37,490 nt of DNA from Bacteroidota bacterium (GCA_026391755.1 JAPLDN010000265.1:1-37490); one strand, 5' to 3'. Counted from the first letter of the stretch, positions 1 through 7,888 are shown. Program-made: numbers and translations. Notes: a model not told the origin generated them from the sequence alone.

Positions 1-1
1 T

Positions 2-856
2 GGTAAACCCGTCACCCTCGGCCTGCTTGAAAAAGAGCATACCGTGCGTATCATTGCAAGAAACACAGCTAAAACAAAGGAACTCACCGATAAAGGAGCC
101 ATCCTCCTCCAGGGCAATATCAGTGATGCGGCATTCCTGAAAAATGTTTTTGAAGGTGCCGACGCGCTCTACACTCTTGTAGCCATCGATCCACAGGCTG
201 TTGATTTTTATGCAACCCAGGTAGCACAGGTTTCGGCTGTAGCTGAAGCCCTGAAGAATTCAACAATCAAACATGTGGTAGCGCTCAGCAGCGTTGGAGC
301 CCACCTGAAATCCGGAGCCGGAGTCGTTCAGGGGCTCCAGAAAATGGAAGAACTGTTCAACGAGATCCCAGGGATCAACATGCTTTACTTGCGGGCAAGT
401 TATTTCCTCGAAAACGGATTGAGTATGGCTGGTATGGTGAAAATGCTGGGCCTCCTAGGGACACCTTTGAAGGCTGACCTGAAAATCCCCATGGTTGCAA
501 CAAAGGATATTGCTACAGTCGCCCTGAAACACCTGCTGGCCCTTGATTTTACTGGTAAGAGCCATGAATATATTCTCGGAGCCAGGGATTATACCTATGA
601 GGAAATCACTTCCATTTATGGGAATGCAATTGGGAAACCTGGTTTGAGATACATTCAATTCCCATATGATGATGCCAAAAAGGCCTTCATGATGATGGGC
701 CTGGGCGAAAGCTTCACCGACCGTATGATCGAATTCACCAAAGCCCTGAATGAAGGACATGCAGGTGCTGCACATCAGCGGACAGCCGAAAATACAACAC
801 CTACCACGGCAGAGGACTTCTCCCTGGTGTTCAGGGATGTTTATGAAAATTCGTAA
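2..856 (+). CDS. NmrA-like NAD(P)-binding protein (5' partial)
   Basis: Rossmann-fold protein of the NmrA/atypical SDR type, probably an NAD(P)H-dependent oxidoreductase or redox sensor. The frame stays open to the window edge: the residues before the GTG at 44 (GKPVTLGLLEKEHTVR) read like the end of the glycine-rich nucleotide loop and following helix of this family. So the real start lies outside the window and the GTG is internal. Family-like features include the VRIIARN strand, a DALYTLV segment, the VALSSVGAH strand and a LYLRASYFLENGL segment. No membrane segment or signal peptide is visible. It is followed by a structured intergenic repeat and a convergent thioesterase gene. The substrate cannot be told from sequence. 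Confidence 0.85.
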   Translation, partial: GKPVTLGLLEKEHTVRIIARNTAKTKELTDKGAILLQGNISDAAFLKNVFEGADALYTLVAIDPQAVDFYATQVAQVSAVAEALKNSTIKHVVALSSVGAHLKSGAGVVQGLQKMEELFNEIPGINMLYLRASYFLENGLSMAGMVKMLGLLGTPLKADLKIPMVATKDIATVALKHLLALDFTGKSHEYILGARDYTYEEITSIYGNAIGKPGLRYIQFPYDDAKKAFMMMGLGESFTDRMIEFTKALNEGHAGAAHQRTAENTTPTTAEDFSLVFRDVYENS

Positions 857-867
857 ACCTTGACTCG

Positions 868-881
868 CGAATCATGATTCG
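868..881. repeat. 14-bp palindrome after the NmrA-like gene
   Basis: CGAATCATGATTCG is a perfect palindrome 12 bp after the stop codon at 856. It may contribute to termination or be part of the structured intergenic region that follows. There is no T-run, so a classical terminator is not supported. Confidence 0.4.
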
Positions 882-909
882 TGAACCGGAATCCGGGAAC
901 TGTGTTGAG

Positions 910-1087
910 GGAGGCTGGAATTTCTCCGGGTGAGCGCCTTAGAAAAACTGCGTTAAGAAAGTCGAGGTCTGAGCTGTAGAAATTCATCCTTTTTAAGGCC
1001 TGAAAGGCCGGTATATGAATTTCAGGCGAAAACCGAAGAGTTTCAGCAGTTTTTCGTCAGCGCGAAAGCGGAGAAATTCCAGCCTCC
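910..1087. repeat. 178-bp nested inverted repeat
   Basis: The outer arms are 19 bp and perfectly complementary: GGAGGCTGGAATTTCTCCG at 910-928 and its reverse complement at 1069-1087. Complementarity continues imperfectly inward to GAAAAACTGC (942-951) and GCAGTTTTTC (1046-1055). A second pair, GAAATTCAT (979-987) and ATGAATTTC (1015-1023), and a third, GGCCT/AGGCC (997-1009), are nested inside. It lies between two convergent genes and contains no ORF. It could be a bidirectional terminator, a MITE/REP-like element or a structured RNA. I cannot tell which from one copy. Confidence 0.75.
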
Positions 1088-1107
1088 TGAAAATATAACA
1101 TTTCCAG

Positions 1108-1896
1108 TCACGGTTCGCGAACCTTCCAGTGAAGTTTTGCACGGAACACCACCTGCCCGTCCTCCCGCCTTACACCTTTTAAAAGCGTAATTCCCTGTCC
1201 TTGAATTTCAGGGTAACCGGGATTTTCGTTTATAAACCCCTGTCCGAAAATATCGACTTCGTTCCCCAGTTTTGTCTCCTGCAGGAATTCGATGGTGAAC
1301 CCACTTATAAAATTCTGTTTATGGATCTGGGGACGGATTGCGTTCAGTATCCATTCAACGTAACGGGTATTGTTCACATGCCCGTACATATCGATCTCGG
1401 CGAACCTGGCCTTTTCGGTGGAAAGAAATTCAACCGGACCTGCTATCTGGATTTTTTCGGGTTGCTCCTGCATAACCGGCTCATGGCGGGTCATATGCAG
1501 GATCTCACGGTCTACAACCGCCTGCTGGGGACGTCTGGTCACAGGATCCAGTATGAACCATTGTGAAGTTGCACAACCTATCCTGTTTCCCGAAGCATCC
1601 AGTATCTCGAAATCCCTCATTGCGAACAAACCTTCTGTGCCTCTATGCCAGGTTTTGACCGAAATGGTATCGGTCCAGCCGGGATATTTTTCGAGTTTCA
1701 CCATCAGTCGAACAAGGGCCCATATGAATTCAAATTCATTTCCTTTTCTCAGTCCGAAATTCAGGTGGTCGGCATGATGCCAGGCTGTCTCCTGGAGGTA
1801 ATTGCAGATAGCAGCAAGATTGGCCGATTTAGTGATGTCAGTATCATACCAGCCCACAGAATAATGGTCGGTCCAGATACTTTTTTTCTCTTCCAT
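1108..1896 (-). CDS. Acyl-ACP thioesterase
   Basis: Double hot-dog thioesterase of the acyl-ACP thioesterase family (PF01643), 262 residues. It would release free fatty acids from acyl carrier protein in the cytoplasm. The N-terminal hot dog includes the YDTDI and QETAWHHAD segments. The C-terminal hot dog carries the diagnostic block D169-M-Y-G-H173-V-N-N-T-R-Y-V-E-W, which holds the catalytic Asp/Asn/His of plant FatA/FatB and bacterial homologues. There is no signal peptide. The start at 1896 follows a TAATTTTG -7 box at 1902-1909 by only a few bases, so the leader is very short. It is divergent from the HD-domain gene. Chain-length preference cannot be read from sequence. Confidence 0.92.
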   Translation of the reverse strand: MEEKKSIWTDHYSVGWYDTDITKSANLAAICNYLQETAWHHADHLNFGLRKGNEFEFIWALVRLMVKLEKYPGWTDTISVKTWHRGTEGLFAMRDFEILDASGNRIGCATSQWFILDPVTRRPQQAVVDREILHMTRHEPVMQEQPEKIQIAGPVEFLSTEKARFAEIDMYGHVNNTRYVEWILNAIRPQIHKQNFISGFTIEFLQETKLGNEVDIFGQGFINENPGYPEIQGQGITLLKGVRREDGQVVFRAKLHWKVREP

Positions 1897-1901
1897 GGGG
1901 G

Positions 1902-1909
1902 CAAAATTA
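1902..1909 (-). promoter_or_regulatory. -7 promoter box for the thioesterase gene
   Basis: TAATTTTG on the minus strand matches the Bacteroidota TAnnTTTG -7 consensus and ends five bases before the ATG at 1896. No clear -33 TTG was found at the usual distance. Confidence 0.55.
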
Positions 1910-1914
1910 ATGTT

Positions 1915-1922
1915 TACTTTTG
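1915..1922 (+). promoter_or_regulatory. -7 promoter box for the HD-domain gene
   Basis: TACTTTTG matches TAnnTTTG. It overlaps the upstream in-frame ATG at 1920, which argues that translation begins at the ATG at 1944. It lies only 5 bp from the oppositely oriented box at 1902-1909, so the two transcripts probably compete or are co-regulated. Confidence 0.55.
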
Positions 1923-1943
1923 TGGACCGGTAAAATTCTTTTT

Positions 1944-2504
1944 ATGGAACTCAATCGTGAATCAGCACTTGTACTCCTTCATCAGTACGTTAAGAATGAA
2001 AAAATGATCGCCCACTGCCTGGCTTCTGAAGCTGTCATGCGCGGATTGGCCAGAAAACTCGGGCGTGATGAGGAAAAATGGGGACTGGCCGGGCTTCTTC
2101 ACGACCTGGATGTTGAAACTACCAATGCCGAAGCCAGTGTTCACGGAACTCAAACCGAAGTTTTGTTAAAGGATTATAATGTTGATCCTGAAATCCTCGA
2201 TGCTATCCGCATGCATAATGAATATTCATCGGGGAAAGAAAGAAGCACCGAATTCCAGTATGCACTGGCTGCGGGAGAGACCATCACGGGGCTCATTTTC
2301 GCGACTACTTACGTTTATCCCGATAAAAAGCTGGCCAGCGTGAAACCGAAATCCGTCGTCAAACGGATGAAGGAAAAAATGTTTGCAGCTTCAGTCAAGC
2401 GGGAGAATATACTCGAATGCGAGAAGATCGGCATTCCTATCGATGAATTCGCAGCAATCGCAATTGATGCAATGCTGCCATCGGCGGAAGCCATGGGATT
2501 ATAG
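1944..2504 (+). CDS. HD-domain (HDIG-type) protein
   Basis: Small cytoplasmic HD-domain protein of 186 residues, probably a metal-dependent phosphohydrolase. Visible features are H24 in helix 1, the LLHDLD motif (His53-Asp54, the HD pair that binds metal), a following VHG histidine and a second helical half ending near IAIDAMLPSAE. It resembles the stand-alone HDIG proteins that many bacteria carry next to unrelated housekeeping genes. The physiological substrate of that group is mostly unknown. The start at 1944 was chosen over the ATG at 1920 because the promoter box covers 1915-1922. It is transcribed divergently from the thioesterase. Confidence 0.87.
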   Translation: MELNRESALVLLHQYVKNEKMIAHCLASEAVMRGLARKLGRDEEKWGLAGLLHDLDVETTNAEASVHGTQTEVLLKDYNVDPEILDAIRMHNEYSSGKERSTEFQYALAAGETITGLIFATTYVYPDKKLASVKPKSVVKRMKEKMFAASVKRENILECEKIGIPIDEFAAIAIDAMLPSAEAMGL

Positions 2505-2548
2505 CGAAACCGTATCCGGCCACAATATTGATTCAACCACACTGCAGA

Positions 2549-2986
2549 TCAGGGTTTCATGCTAAGTATGTTCTTCAGGGCGCCATAATCCAAACCAGCG
2601 CTTATCTCCCTTATCACGGCAGTTTGCTCTGTCTTCGCGCTGATGAGCCCGTCTCTCAGCATGAGGGTCATGTAATCATGGTCTATCCCTCCGAAATATG
2701 TACCCAGGACACATCCTGTGGCACTTAACCCGCAAAGAACAATAGTATTCACCCCCAGCAGTTTTATCTTCAGGTGAAAGATAGAGATCGCCTTGTTGAT
2801 CGTATCCATGGCTGATTTCCTGTCGGTTTCAGACATATAAGGCAGATAGTCGTTCTGTATGTCAATAACCAGAAGGGCCAGGTTTAGTTTTTTAATATCC
2901 TCCTCATTCAAGGACCTTTCCTGGGCCTTCAGGTTTGAAGAAAACATGCAAAGGCAAATCAGGATTGCGGTAAGAACATTTTTCAT
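2549..2986 (-). CDS. Exported isochorismatase-like protein, internally shortened
   Basis: Isochorismatase/cysteine-hydrolase fold, 145 residues including a signal peptide ending near SNLKAQ. The first family block, ALLVIDIQNDY with the catalytic Asp42, and the last block, IVLCGLSATGCV with the nucleophile Cys92, are both present. Family members usually have about 60-70 residues between these blocks, including the catalytic lysine and the strand before it. Here only a short helix joins them (around residue 70, near nt 2776). This looks like an in-frame internal deletion, and the protein is probably inactive or altered. The start at 2986 is chosen because it begins a clean signal peptide. An upstream in-frame start at 3061 would read through a 30-bp palindrome. 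Confidence 0.75.
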   Translation of the reverse strand: MKNVLTAILICLCMFSSNLKAQERSLNEEDIKKLNLALLVIDIQNDYLPYMSETDRKSAMDTINKAISIFHLKIKLLGVNTIVLCGLSATGCVLGTYFGGIDHDYMTLMLRDGLISAKTEQTAVIREISAGLDYGALKNILSMKP

Positions 2987-2990
2987 ATAC

Positions 2991-3020
2991 TTTATCTCAG
3001 AATTTAAATTCTGAGATAAA
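2991..3020. promoter_or_regulatory. Perfect 30-bp palindrome just upstream of the isochorismatase-like start
   Basis: The half-site TTTATCTCAGAATTT is followed directly by its exact reverse complement, with no spacer. The palindrome ends 4 bp before the ATG codon at 2986. It could be a dimeric operator, or a hairpin in the leader mRNA that hides the ribosome-binding region. No second copy was seen in the window. Confidence 0.6.
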
Positions 3021-3128
3021 AATAAAACTAAAAAACCATAATGCAAACAGCAATCCGTCACCCGGCAGCTGTATCCGGTGAAATGCTCTGCATCTCAGCC
3101 CTGCCGGCTCCCTGTTTTTATGAAATAC

Positions 3129-3317
3129 TTATAGGAACTGTGAAAATTTCTCGTCTATATGTTCATTGAACCAACGGTCGATGACCGTTTTCCTGAACCT
3201 CCATTCCTTTCCCAGCTTGGCCGCCGGGATCTTTCCGTCCTGGGCCCAGGTGTATATCGTCTGAGGTTTGACCTTCAGGTATTTTGCAACCTCTTCAAGG
3301 GTCATTATATCTTCCAT
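3129..3317 (-). CDS. Small helix-turn-helix protein, excisionase/MerR-like (HTH_17)
   Basis: A 62-residue protein consisting almost only of a winged helix-turn-helix of the HTH_17/excisionase type: LTLEEVAKYLKVKPQTIYTW-like helices, then KLGKEWRFRKTVIDRWF as the wing and the anchoring Trp. Such proteins are found as excisionases of integrated elements and as stand-alone regulators. No integrase or attachment site is present here, so a local regulator is more likely. It starts 3 bp after the stop of the upstream membrane-protein gene on the same strand, so the two are probably co-transcribed from the promoter at 3909-3939. Confidence 0.85.
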   Translation of the reverse strand: MEDIMTLEEVAKYLKVKPQTIYTWAQDGKIPAAKLGKEWRFRKTVIDRWFNEHIDEKFSQFL

Positions 3318-3320
3318 GGC

Positions 3321-3827
3321 CTATTTTGCGCTTTTACGTAAGAGTGTAATTGTATCGGCCGGAGTTGAGGTTATGTTGTTTCCCCGATCAGCAGGCTGGG
3401 GCGGTTTCTCAACCGGCTTTGCCGGGGTAACGATCTGTTCCACCGAATATACTATGGCTGTATAAAAATTCCCCTCGTATTTCCTGAACCATTTGAATTC
3501 CTCGTTCTTTTCGCAGAGGAACGGGCGTAGGTTCCATGCAAGCTGAATTCCCACAAAAGCCAGGATTATCACCCATATCCTGAAAACGGTGACGCCGATC
3601 TGCGGATAAATATTTTTCTGGTCACAGGCATATTTCAGGGCATCCACCATCAGTTTCATACCGAAAATTCCTGCGAAAATAAAGATCGCAACATGAAGCA
3701 GCTGCAGGAAATGATAGTTCCCCCCGGTGACCTGGAAGACGATCACTATCGGCGCAAATGAAAGGGCGATTGTGGCTGTAAGCACCACCCCTCCAAGCAC
3801 TATCATCGTCATCTGCCTGAAGCTCAT
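3321..3827 (-). CDS. Membrane protein, possible N-terminal frameshift
   Basis: An integral membrane protein with about three hydrophobic segments (residues 8-32, 41-60 and 80-103), followed by a conserved-looking block LAWNLRPFL...FKWFRKYEGNFY and a proline-rich, charged tail. The block resembles a Bacteroidota family often annotated as actin-binding WH2 domain-containing protein. That match is from memory and the WH2 name has no support here. The first ATG at 3827 may not be the true start. The frame continues upstream as FIIQQVLGSK to a stop, and a different frame offers ATG at 3885 (MKSSTDIRE) just after a strong promoter. One extra base near 3858 would join them. It is followed by the HTH gene 3 bp downstream. 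Confidence 0.7.
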   Translation of the reverse strand: MSFRQMTMIVLGGVVLTATIALSFAPIVIVFQVTGGNYHFLQLLHVAIFIFAGIFGMKLMVDALKYACDQKNIYPQIGVTVFRIWVIILAFVGIQLAWNLRPFLCEKNEEFKWFRKYEGNFYTAIVYSVEQIVTPAKPVEKPPQPADRGNNITSTPADTITLLRKSAK

Positions 3828-3908
3828 CTTTGACCCCAGGACTTGCTGGATGATGAACTTCCCTGATGTCGGTCGAAGATTTCATAAGCTGATTTTTTTG
3901 TATACTGA

Positions 3909-3939
3909 CAAAGATAGTACATTTATAATCGTTTGTCAA
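3909..3939 (-). promoter_or_regulatory. Promoter of the membrane protein/HTH pair
   Basis: On the minus strand, TTG (3937-3939) is followed by 20 bases and then TATCTTTG (3909-3916), matching the Bacteroidota -33/-7 arrangement (TTG, 19-21 bp, TAnnTTTG). The transcript would begin shortly before the ATG at 3885. Confidence 0.65.
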
Positions 3940-4041
3940 TGTTTTTTACTGTTTTCTATTGTTTAGTACTGCGGATTAGATTAGGGATTAGTCCATCCGC
4001 CTTCAATAATATTGGTAATTTTACGGCCCTAAACCTAAGAA

Positions 4042-5421
4042 ATGAGCAAACAGATAACATTAGCCCTGGCCTTCATATTGCCGGTAATGATACAGGTTTC
4101 CCAGGCCCAGAACCAGGATTCCATTGTCATCCGAAAGATGTATACCGAAGCCCTGACCAATCCTGCCGGATATAAAAGCCTGGAATATTTATGTACGAAG
4201 ATCGGGGGGCGGATTTGCGGCACAGCCAAAGCGGAGGAAGCGGTGCGGTATGTGAAGAAGTTGCTTGAGAGCATGAAGCCCGATACTGTTTACCTCCAGC
4301 CTGTAATGGTGAAGCATTGGGAAAGGGGCAATAAGGAAATTGCACAGATCATTTCCAAAAAGAAAGGGAAAAAAGAACTGCATGTTTGTTCACTCGGGAC
4401 TTCTATTGGCACTGGAGATGCAGGGATAACAGCGGCTGTTATCGAAGTTCACAATTTCGACGAACTGAGGACTATAGGCAAAAAGGGAATTGAAGGGAAG
4501 ATAATCTTTTTCAACCGGGCCGCCGATGAATCACGTATCAACACTTTCGATTCCTATGGAGGAGCCGTCGACCAGCGTGCCCGGGGCGCCATGCAGGCGG
4601 CCCGATTCGGAGCATCGGCCGTCATTGTGCGCTCGGCAACCACCTCCCATGACAATTTCCCGCATACAGGGGTTCAGCATTATGCCGATACCGTTAAGCC
4701 TATCCCGGCGATGTGTGTGAGTACTAATGATGCAGACCTGTTGTCGGCCTGGCTTAAAGAAGATCCCTCCCTGAAACTGTTCATGAACATGAATTGCAGC
4801 AATCTTCCCGAAGTTCAGAGTGCCAACGTGGTCGGCGAGATCAGGGGAAGTGAACACCCTGAGGAAGTCATCGTATTCGGGGGCCATCTCGATTCCTGGG
4901 ATATAGGTGAAGGGGCGCATGACGACGGAGCAGGGATGATACAGGGCCTTGAGGTCCTCAGGATCTACAAAGCCCTTGGAATAAAACCGAAACATACCAT
5001 CAGGGCGGTTGCGTTCATGGATGAGGAGATAGCCCAGAGAGGGGCCGCAGCGTATGCTGAAGCAGCAAAAAAGAAAGGTGAAAAACATATCGCAGGTATC
5101 GAGGCCGACCGGGGGGGGGCAAGCCCCTGGGGCTTCTCAATCGATGCACCAGATCCGCAGTTAAATAAAATTAAGAGTTGGAAACCCCTGTTCTCGCCTT
5201 ACAACCTCTGGTTCTTCGAAAAAGGCGGCAGCGGGGTTGACATCAGCAACCTGAAAAAACAGGGAAGCCCGCTGATTGGATACGTGACCGATCCCCAGCG
5301 CTATTTCGATTATCACCACAGCGCCAATGACACTTTCGATAAAGTCAATGTTCGTGAACTTGAACTAGGCGCTGCTGCGATGTCAGGACTGGTGTACCTG
5401 ATCGACACATATGGGTTATAA
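4042..5421 (+). CDS. M28 family metallopeptidase, exported
   Basis: Di-zinc aminopeptidase/carboxypeptidase-Q-like enzyme, 459 residues, with a signal peptide ending near SQAQ (residue 22). A PA-type insert occupies roughly residues 120-240 and the catalytic M28 domain 260-459. Expected metal and catalytic residues are visible: His282 in GGHLDSWD, Asp294/295 in HDDGAG, the acidic pair in MDEE (327-329), Asp356 in EADRGG and His425/426 in DYHHSAND. It probably cleaves peptides in the periplasm or at the surface. It is convergent with the S46 peptidase gene. No TAnnTTTG box matches perfectly upstream; TAATTTTA at 4016-4023 is one base off. Confidence 0.93.
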   Translation: MSKQITLALAFILPVMIQVSQAQNQDSIVIRKMYTEALTNPAGYKSLEYLCTKIGGRICGTAKAEEAVRYVKKLLESMKPDTVYLQPVMVKHWERGNKEIAQIISKKKGKKELHVCSLGTSIGTGDAGITAAVIEVHNFDELRTIGKKGIEGKIIFFNRAADESRINTFDSYGGAVDQRARGAMQAARFGASAVIVRSATTSHDNFPHTGVQHYADTVKPIPAMCVSTNDADLLSAWLKEDPSLKLFMNMNCSNLPEVQSANVVGEIRGSEHPEEVIVFGGHLDSWDIGEGAHDDGAGMIQGLEVLRIYKALGIKPKHTIRAVAFMDEEIAQRGAAAYAEAAKKKGEKHIAGIEADRGGASPWGFSIDAPDPQLNKIKSWKPLFSPYNLWFFEKGGSGVDISNLKKQGSPLIGYVTDPQRYFDYHHSANDTFDKVNVRELELGAAAMSGLVYLIDTYGL

Positions 5422-5428
5422 TTAAGCG

Positions 5429-5475
5429 GGATAACTGGATAACTGGATAACTGGATATCCAGCGATCCAGTTATC
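5429..5475. terminator. Hairpin made from tandem 8-mers between convergent peptidase genes
   Basis: Three head-to-tail copies of GGATAACT (5429-5452) run into GATCCAGTTATC. GATAACTGGAT (5446-5456) pairs with ATCCAGTTATC (5465-5475). The position between the convergent M28 and S46 stops suggests a bidirectional terminator or transcript-end structure. There is no clean T-run. Confidence 0.5.
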
Positions 5476-5490
5476 TAGCAATCCAGACCC

Positions 5491-7632
5491 CTACTTCACC
5501 CCCATCTCCTCCAGCAAAAATCCTGCCTTCCCCACCTTTTCGGTGATGAAAAGCACATAATGGATATCGACGTTGATACAGCGCTGCAATGCATAATCGT
5601 ACTGCCAGTCACTGATCATCGATTCGTAATTCCCGTCGAATGCCAGTCCGCAGATCTCTCCCTTTGCATTCATGACCGGGCTCCCGCTGTTGCCGCCGGT
5701 GATATCACACTGGTTGAGGAAAGCGATGGGTACATCTTTCATGGCAGGGTTTACCCAACGCCCAAAATCCTTTTTTGTATAAAGATCTACCAGGGCAGGC
5801 GGGGCATCGAATGGTTCAACATCTTTATTCTTTTCAACCATACCTTCCAGGGTAGTGAAAGGATAATACCAGACTGCATCGGCAGGCTTGTATCCCTTGA
5901 TCTTCCCGTACGAAAAACGCTTGGTGCCATTTGCATCGGGATACATGCTGGTACCTTTCCATTCAAATAAACCATCGAGATAAATTTTGCGTATTGCAGT
6001 GACGTTTACATTGAACCTCCCCGCGGTTTCCTGGATCTCAATAGCCATGGGATCAATGCTGTATGCCATATTGATGAATGGATCGTTCAAAGCCTGGAGT
6101 TCCTTTGTTGACATTTTAAACAGGGTCTTTACATAATTCTGATCGGTCAGCTTTGTGGCTTTGTAGGCTTCGTCCACAAACTGATCAACAGTCTTTGTAG
6201 AACTGAAAACATACTCCAGGCCCGTGATCCTCTGTTCCCGGGGTAATTCCCCGGCCATATTCAGTGTGCGGATCATCAGGGCTTTATCAACAGGTTCGAA
6301 ATAATTGGCATAAGCAGACTGCAATCCTTCAATAGCCTGATTTATTGCATCATCCGAGGCCCCTGGGTCTCTTTCACTTTCAGGTTTGTCCCTTTCCTGG
6401 GCAAAGTAAATGATCCTCTGTGCAATATTGACAGGAGTTCCGGCAAGACCATGGAAATTCCCGAAAACCTCGTCCCTCAGTTTTGTACCTTCAATAAGCT
6501 TGTATTCGGCCTTTTCCTTTTCCAGTATATCGGCATACTTTGCTTTGGTCTCAGTCTTGCTGTTGGCCCATTTCACAAACTCCTTTTCGAATTCAAGTTT
6601 CTTTTCATAGAAATGGGTCTTCTTCATCCCGTCAACTTTTCCCTGGTAATTCTTCATCACATTGGCCAGTCCCCTGACTAGATTTGCTTCCTTGATCTGA
6701 CCTTCCCTGTTGCCTTTTGTAAGCTGATCGCAGAGATCGATGATTTCCTGGTAATTTTTAATAGTAAAAGGATAATTGTAATGTTCATTGAAATAAACCG
6801 AGGTGGATGAACGGTAACGGGTTGTCTGGCCGGGATATCCAATGATAAAGTTAAAGTCTCCATCTTTTAAAAAATCCTTTGCAACCCTCAGCCATACTTT
6901 GGGATGATATGGAACATTATCAGCAGAATATGCCTTTCCTGTTCCATCGGGAGCGCAGTACACTCTCATGAACGAGAAGTCTCCCGTATGCCTGGGCCAC
7001 ATCCAGTTGTCGATCTCCCCTCCGTAATTGCCAATAGCAGAAGGCGGGGCATAAACGATACGGACATCCCTGAACACTTTATGCACATAGAGGATGTACT
7101 GCCGGCCATTGTACATTTGAGAAACCGAGGCTTCGATATCGTCCTTACCCTTTGTATATGGTTCCGTGATAGTAGTGATCTTTTCATTTATCTTTTTATT
7201 TTTTTCGGCCGGATCGCTGATCCCCTTTGCGGCATCGAGAACTTCGGCTGTTACATCCTTCATTTCCATAAGAAGCCTGGCGCGGTACCCCGGTGCCTTG
7301 ATCTCATCGCTTCGCTTGGCAGCCAGGAACCCCTTAGCCAGGTAGTCGCTGTTGACGCTGGAGGTCCTCTGTATTGCCGTATATGCCACATGATGGTTCG
7401 TGATAAGCAATCCGTCTTTAGAGACAAATGAAGCTGTTCCTCCGCCTAATTGCACAATGGCATCAGAGACCGAGGGTTTGTCTTTGCTGTAAACTTCGCC
7501 TAAGGGAATTTGCAGGCCCTTTTTGGCAAGATCGAGTTGGTTGAGCTGGGTAAGCAGCCACATCCCTTCCTGGGCGTGGACCTGAATGATGAATGTAAAT
7601 AGTAATAAAATCATTAATGTTGATTTTTTCAT
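5491..7632 (-). CDS. S46 family dipeptidyl-peptidase, DPP7-like
   Basis: Serine dipeptidyl-peptidase of family S46, 713 residues, exported by a signal peptide ending near VHAQ (residue 21). It removes dipeptides from the N-terminus of peptides in the periplasm. The triad regions are clear: NHH (residues 79-81), EIDNWMWPRHTGDF with the Asp, and GGNSGSP with Ser649. In Porphyromonas enzymes, the residue 18 after the catalytic Ser sets specificity: Gly in DPP7 (hydrophobic P1), Arg in DPP11 (acidic P1). Here that position is Gly667 (AFDGNYE), so a DPP7-like preference is inferred. The start at 7632 was chosen for its AGGAGG ribosome-binding site five bases upstream and the immediate signal peptide. 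The longer frame to 7716 lacks both. Confidence 0.94.
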   Translation of the reverse strand: MKKSTLMILLLFTFIIQVHAQEGMWLLTQLNQLDLAKKGLQIPLGEVYSKDKPSVSDAIVQLGGGTASFVSKDGLLITNHHVAYTAIQRTSSVNSDYLAKGFLAAKRSDEIKAPGYRARLLMEMKDVTAEVLDAAKGISDPAEKNKKINEKITTITEPYTKGKDDIEASVSQMYNGRQYILYVHKVFRDVRIVYAPPSAIGNYGGEIDNWMWPRHTGDFSFMRVYCAPDGTGKAYSADNVPYHPKVWLRVAKDFLKDGDFNFIIGYPGQTTRYRSSTSVYFNEHYNYPFTIKNYQEIIDLCDQLTKGNREGQIKEANLVRGLANVMKNYQGKVDGMKKTHFYEKKLEFEKEFVKWANSKTETKAKYADILEKEKAEYKLIEGTKLRDEVFGNFHGLAGTPVNIAQRIIYFAQERDKPESERDPGASDDAINQAIEGLQSAYANYFEPVDKALMIRTLNMAGELPREQRITGLEYVFSSTKTVDQFVDEAYKATKLTDQNYVKTLFKMSTKELQALNDPFINMAYSIDPMAIEIQETAGRFNVNVTAIRKIYLDGLFEWKGTSMYPDANGTKRFSYGKIKGYKPADAVWYYPFTTLEGMVEKNKDVEPFDAPPALVDLYTKKDFGRWVNPAMKDVPIAFLNQCDITGGNSGSPVMNAKGEICGLAFDGNYESMISDWQYDYALQRCINVDIHYVLFITEKVGKAGFLLEEMGVK

Positions 7633-7888
7633 AGTAACCTCCTGTTTATGGATGAATATTTGCGAATAGTAATGGATTGGTCGCCTGATTTCATTGAAAG
7701 TTACAATCCGGGGCATTATAAAACCACATTCACTCGCCCATCAGTGGAAATGATCCGGTAACCCGTGAAAAATATTCTGCAATAAAAATTCTTCCGGCGA
7801 TTAATCAAGCAAAGGATCTTTAAACATTTTTTACCTTCGATTCCAACTTTCGTAATAAACGGGTGTCTTTTCATTAAACAAATCGGAA

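Noticed and set aside
455-775. Minus-strand ORF of 106 codons inside the NmrA-like gene
   Set aside because: It is antisense to a clearly conserved protein and has no recognisable domain or promoter.
910-1087. Inverted repeat as a CRISPR or an IS remnant
   Set aside because: There are no spaced direct repeats and no transposase sequence. Only the nested inverted structure is supported.
1920-1944. ATG at 1920 as the start of the HD-domain gene
   Set aside because: It lies inside the TACTTTTG promoter box. ATG 1944 opens the conserved protein.
3129-3317. HTH_17 protein as excisionase of an integrated element
   Set aside because: No integrase, attachment repeats or phage-like genes lie nearby. 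The gene sits in a two-gene unit with a membrane protein.
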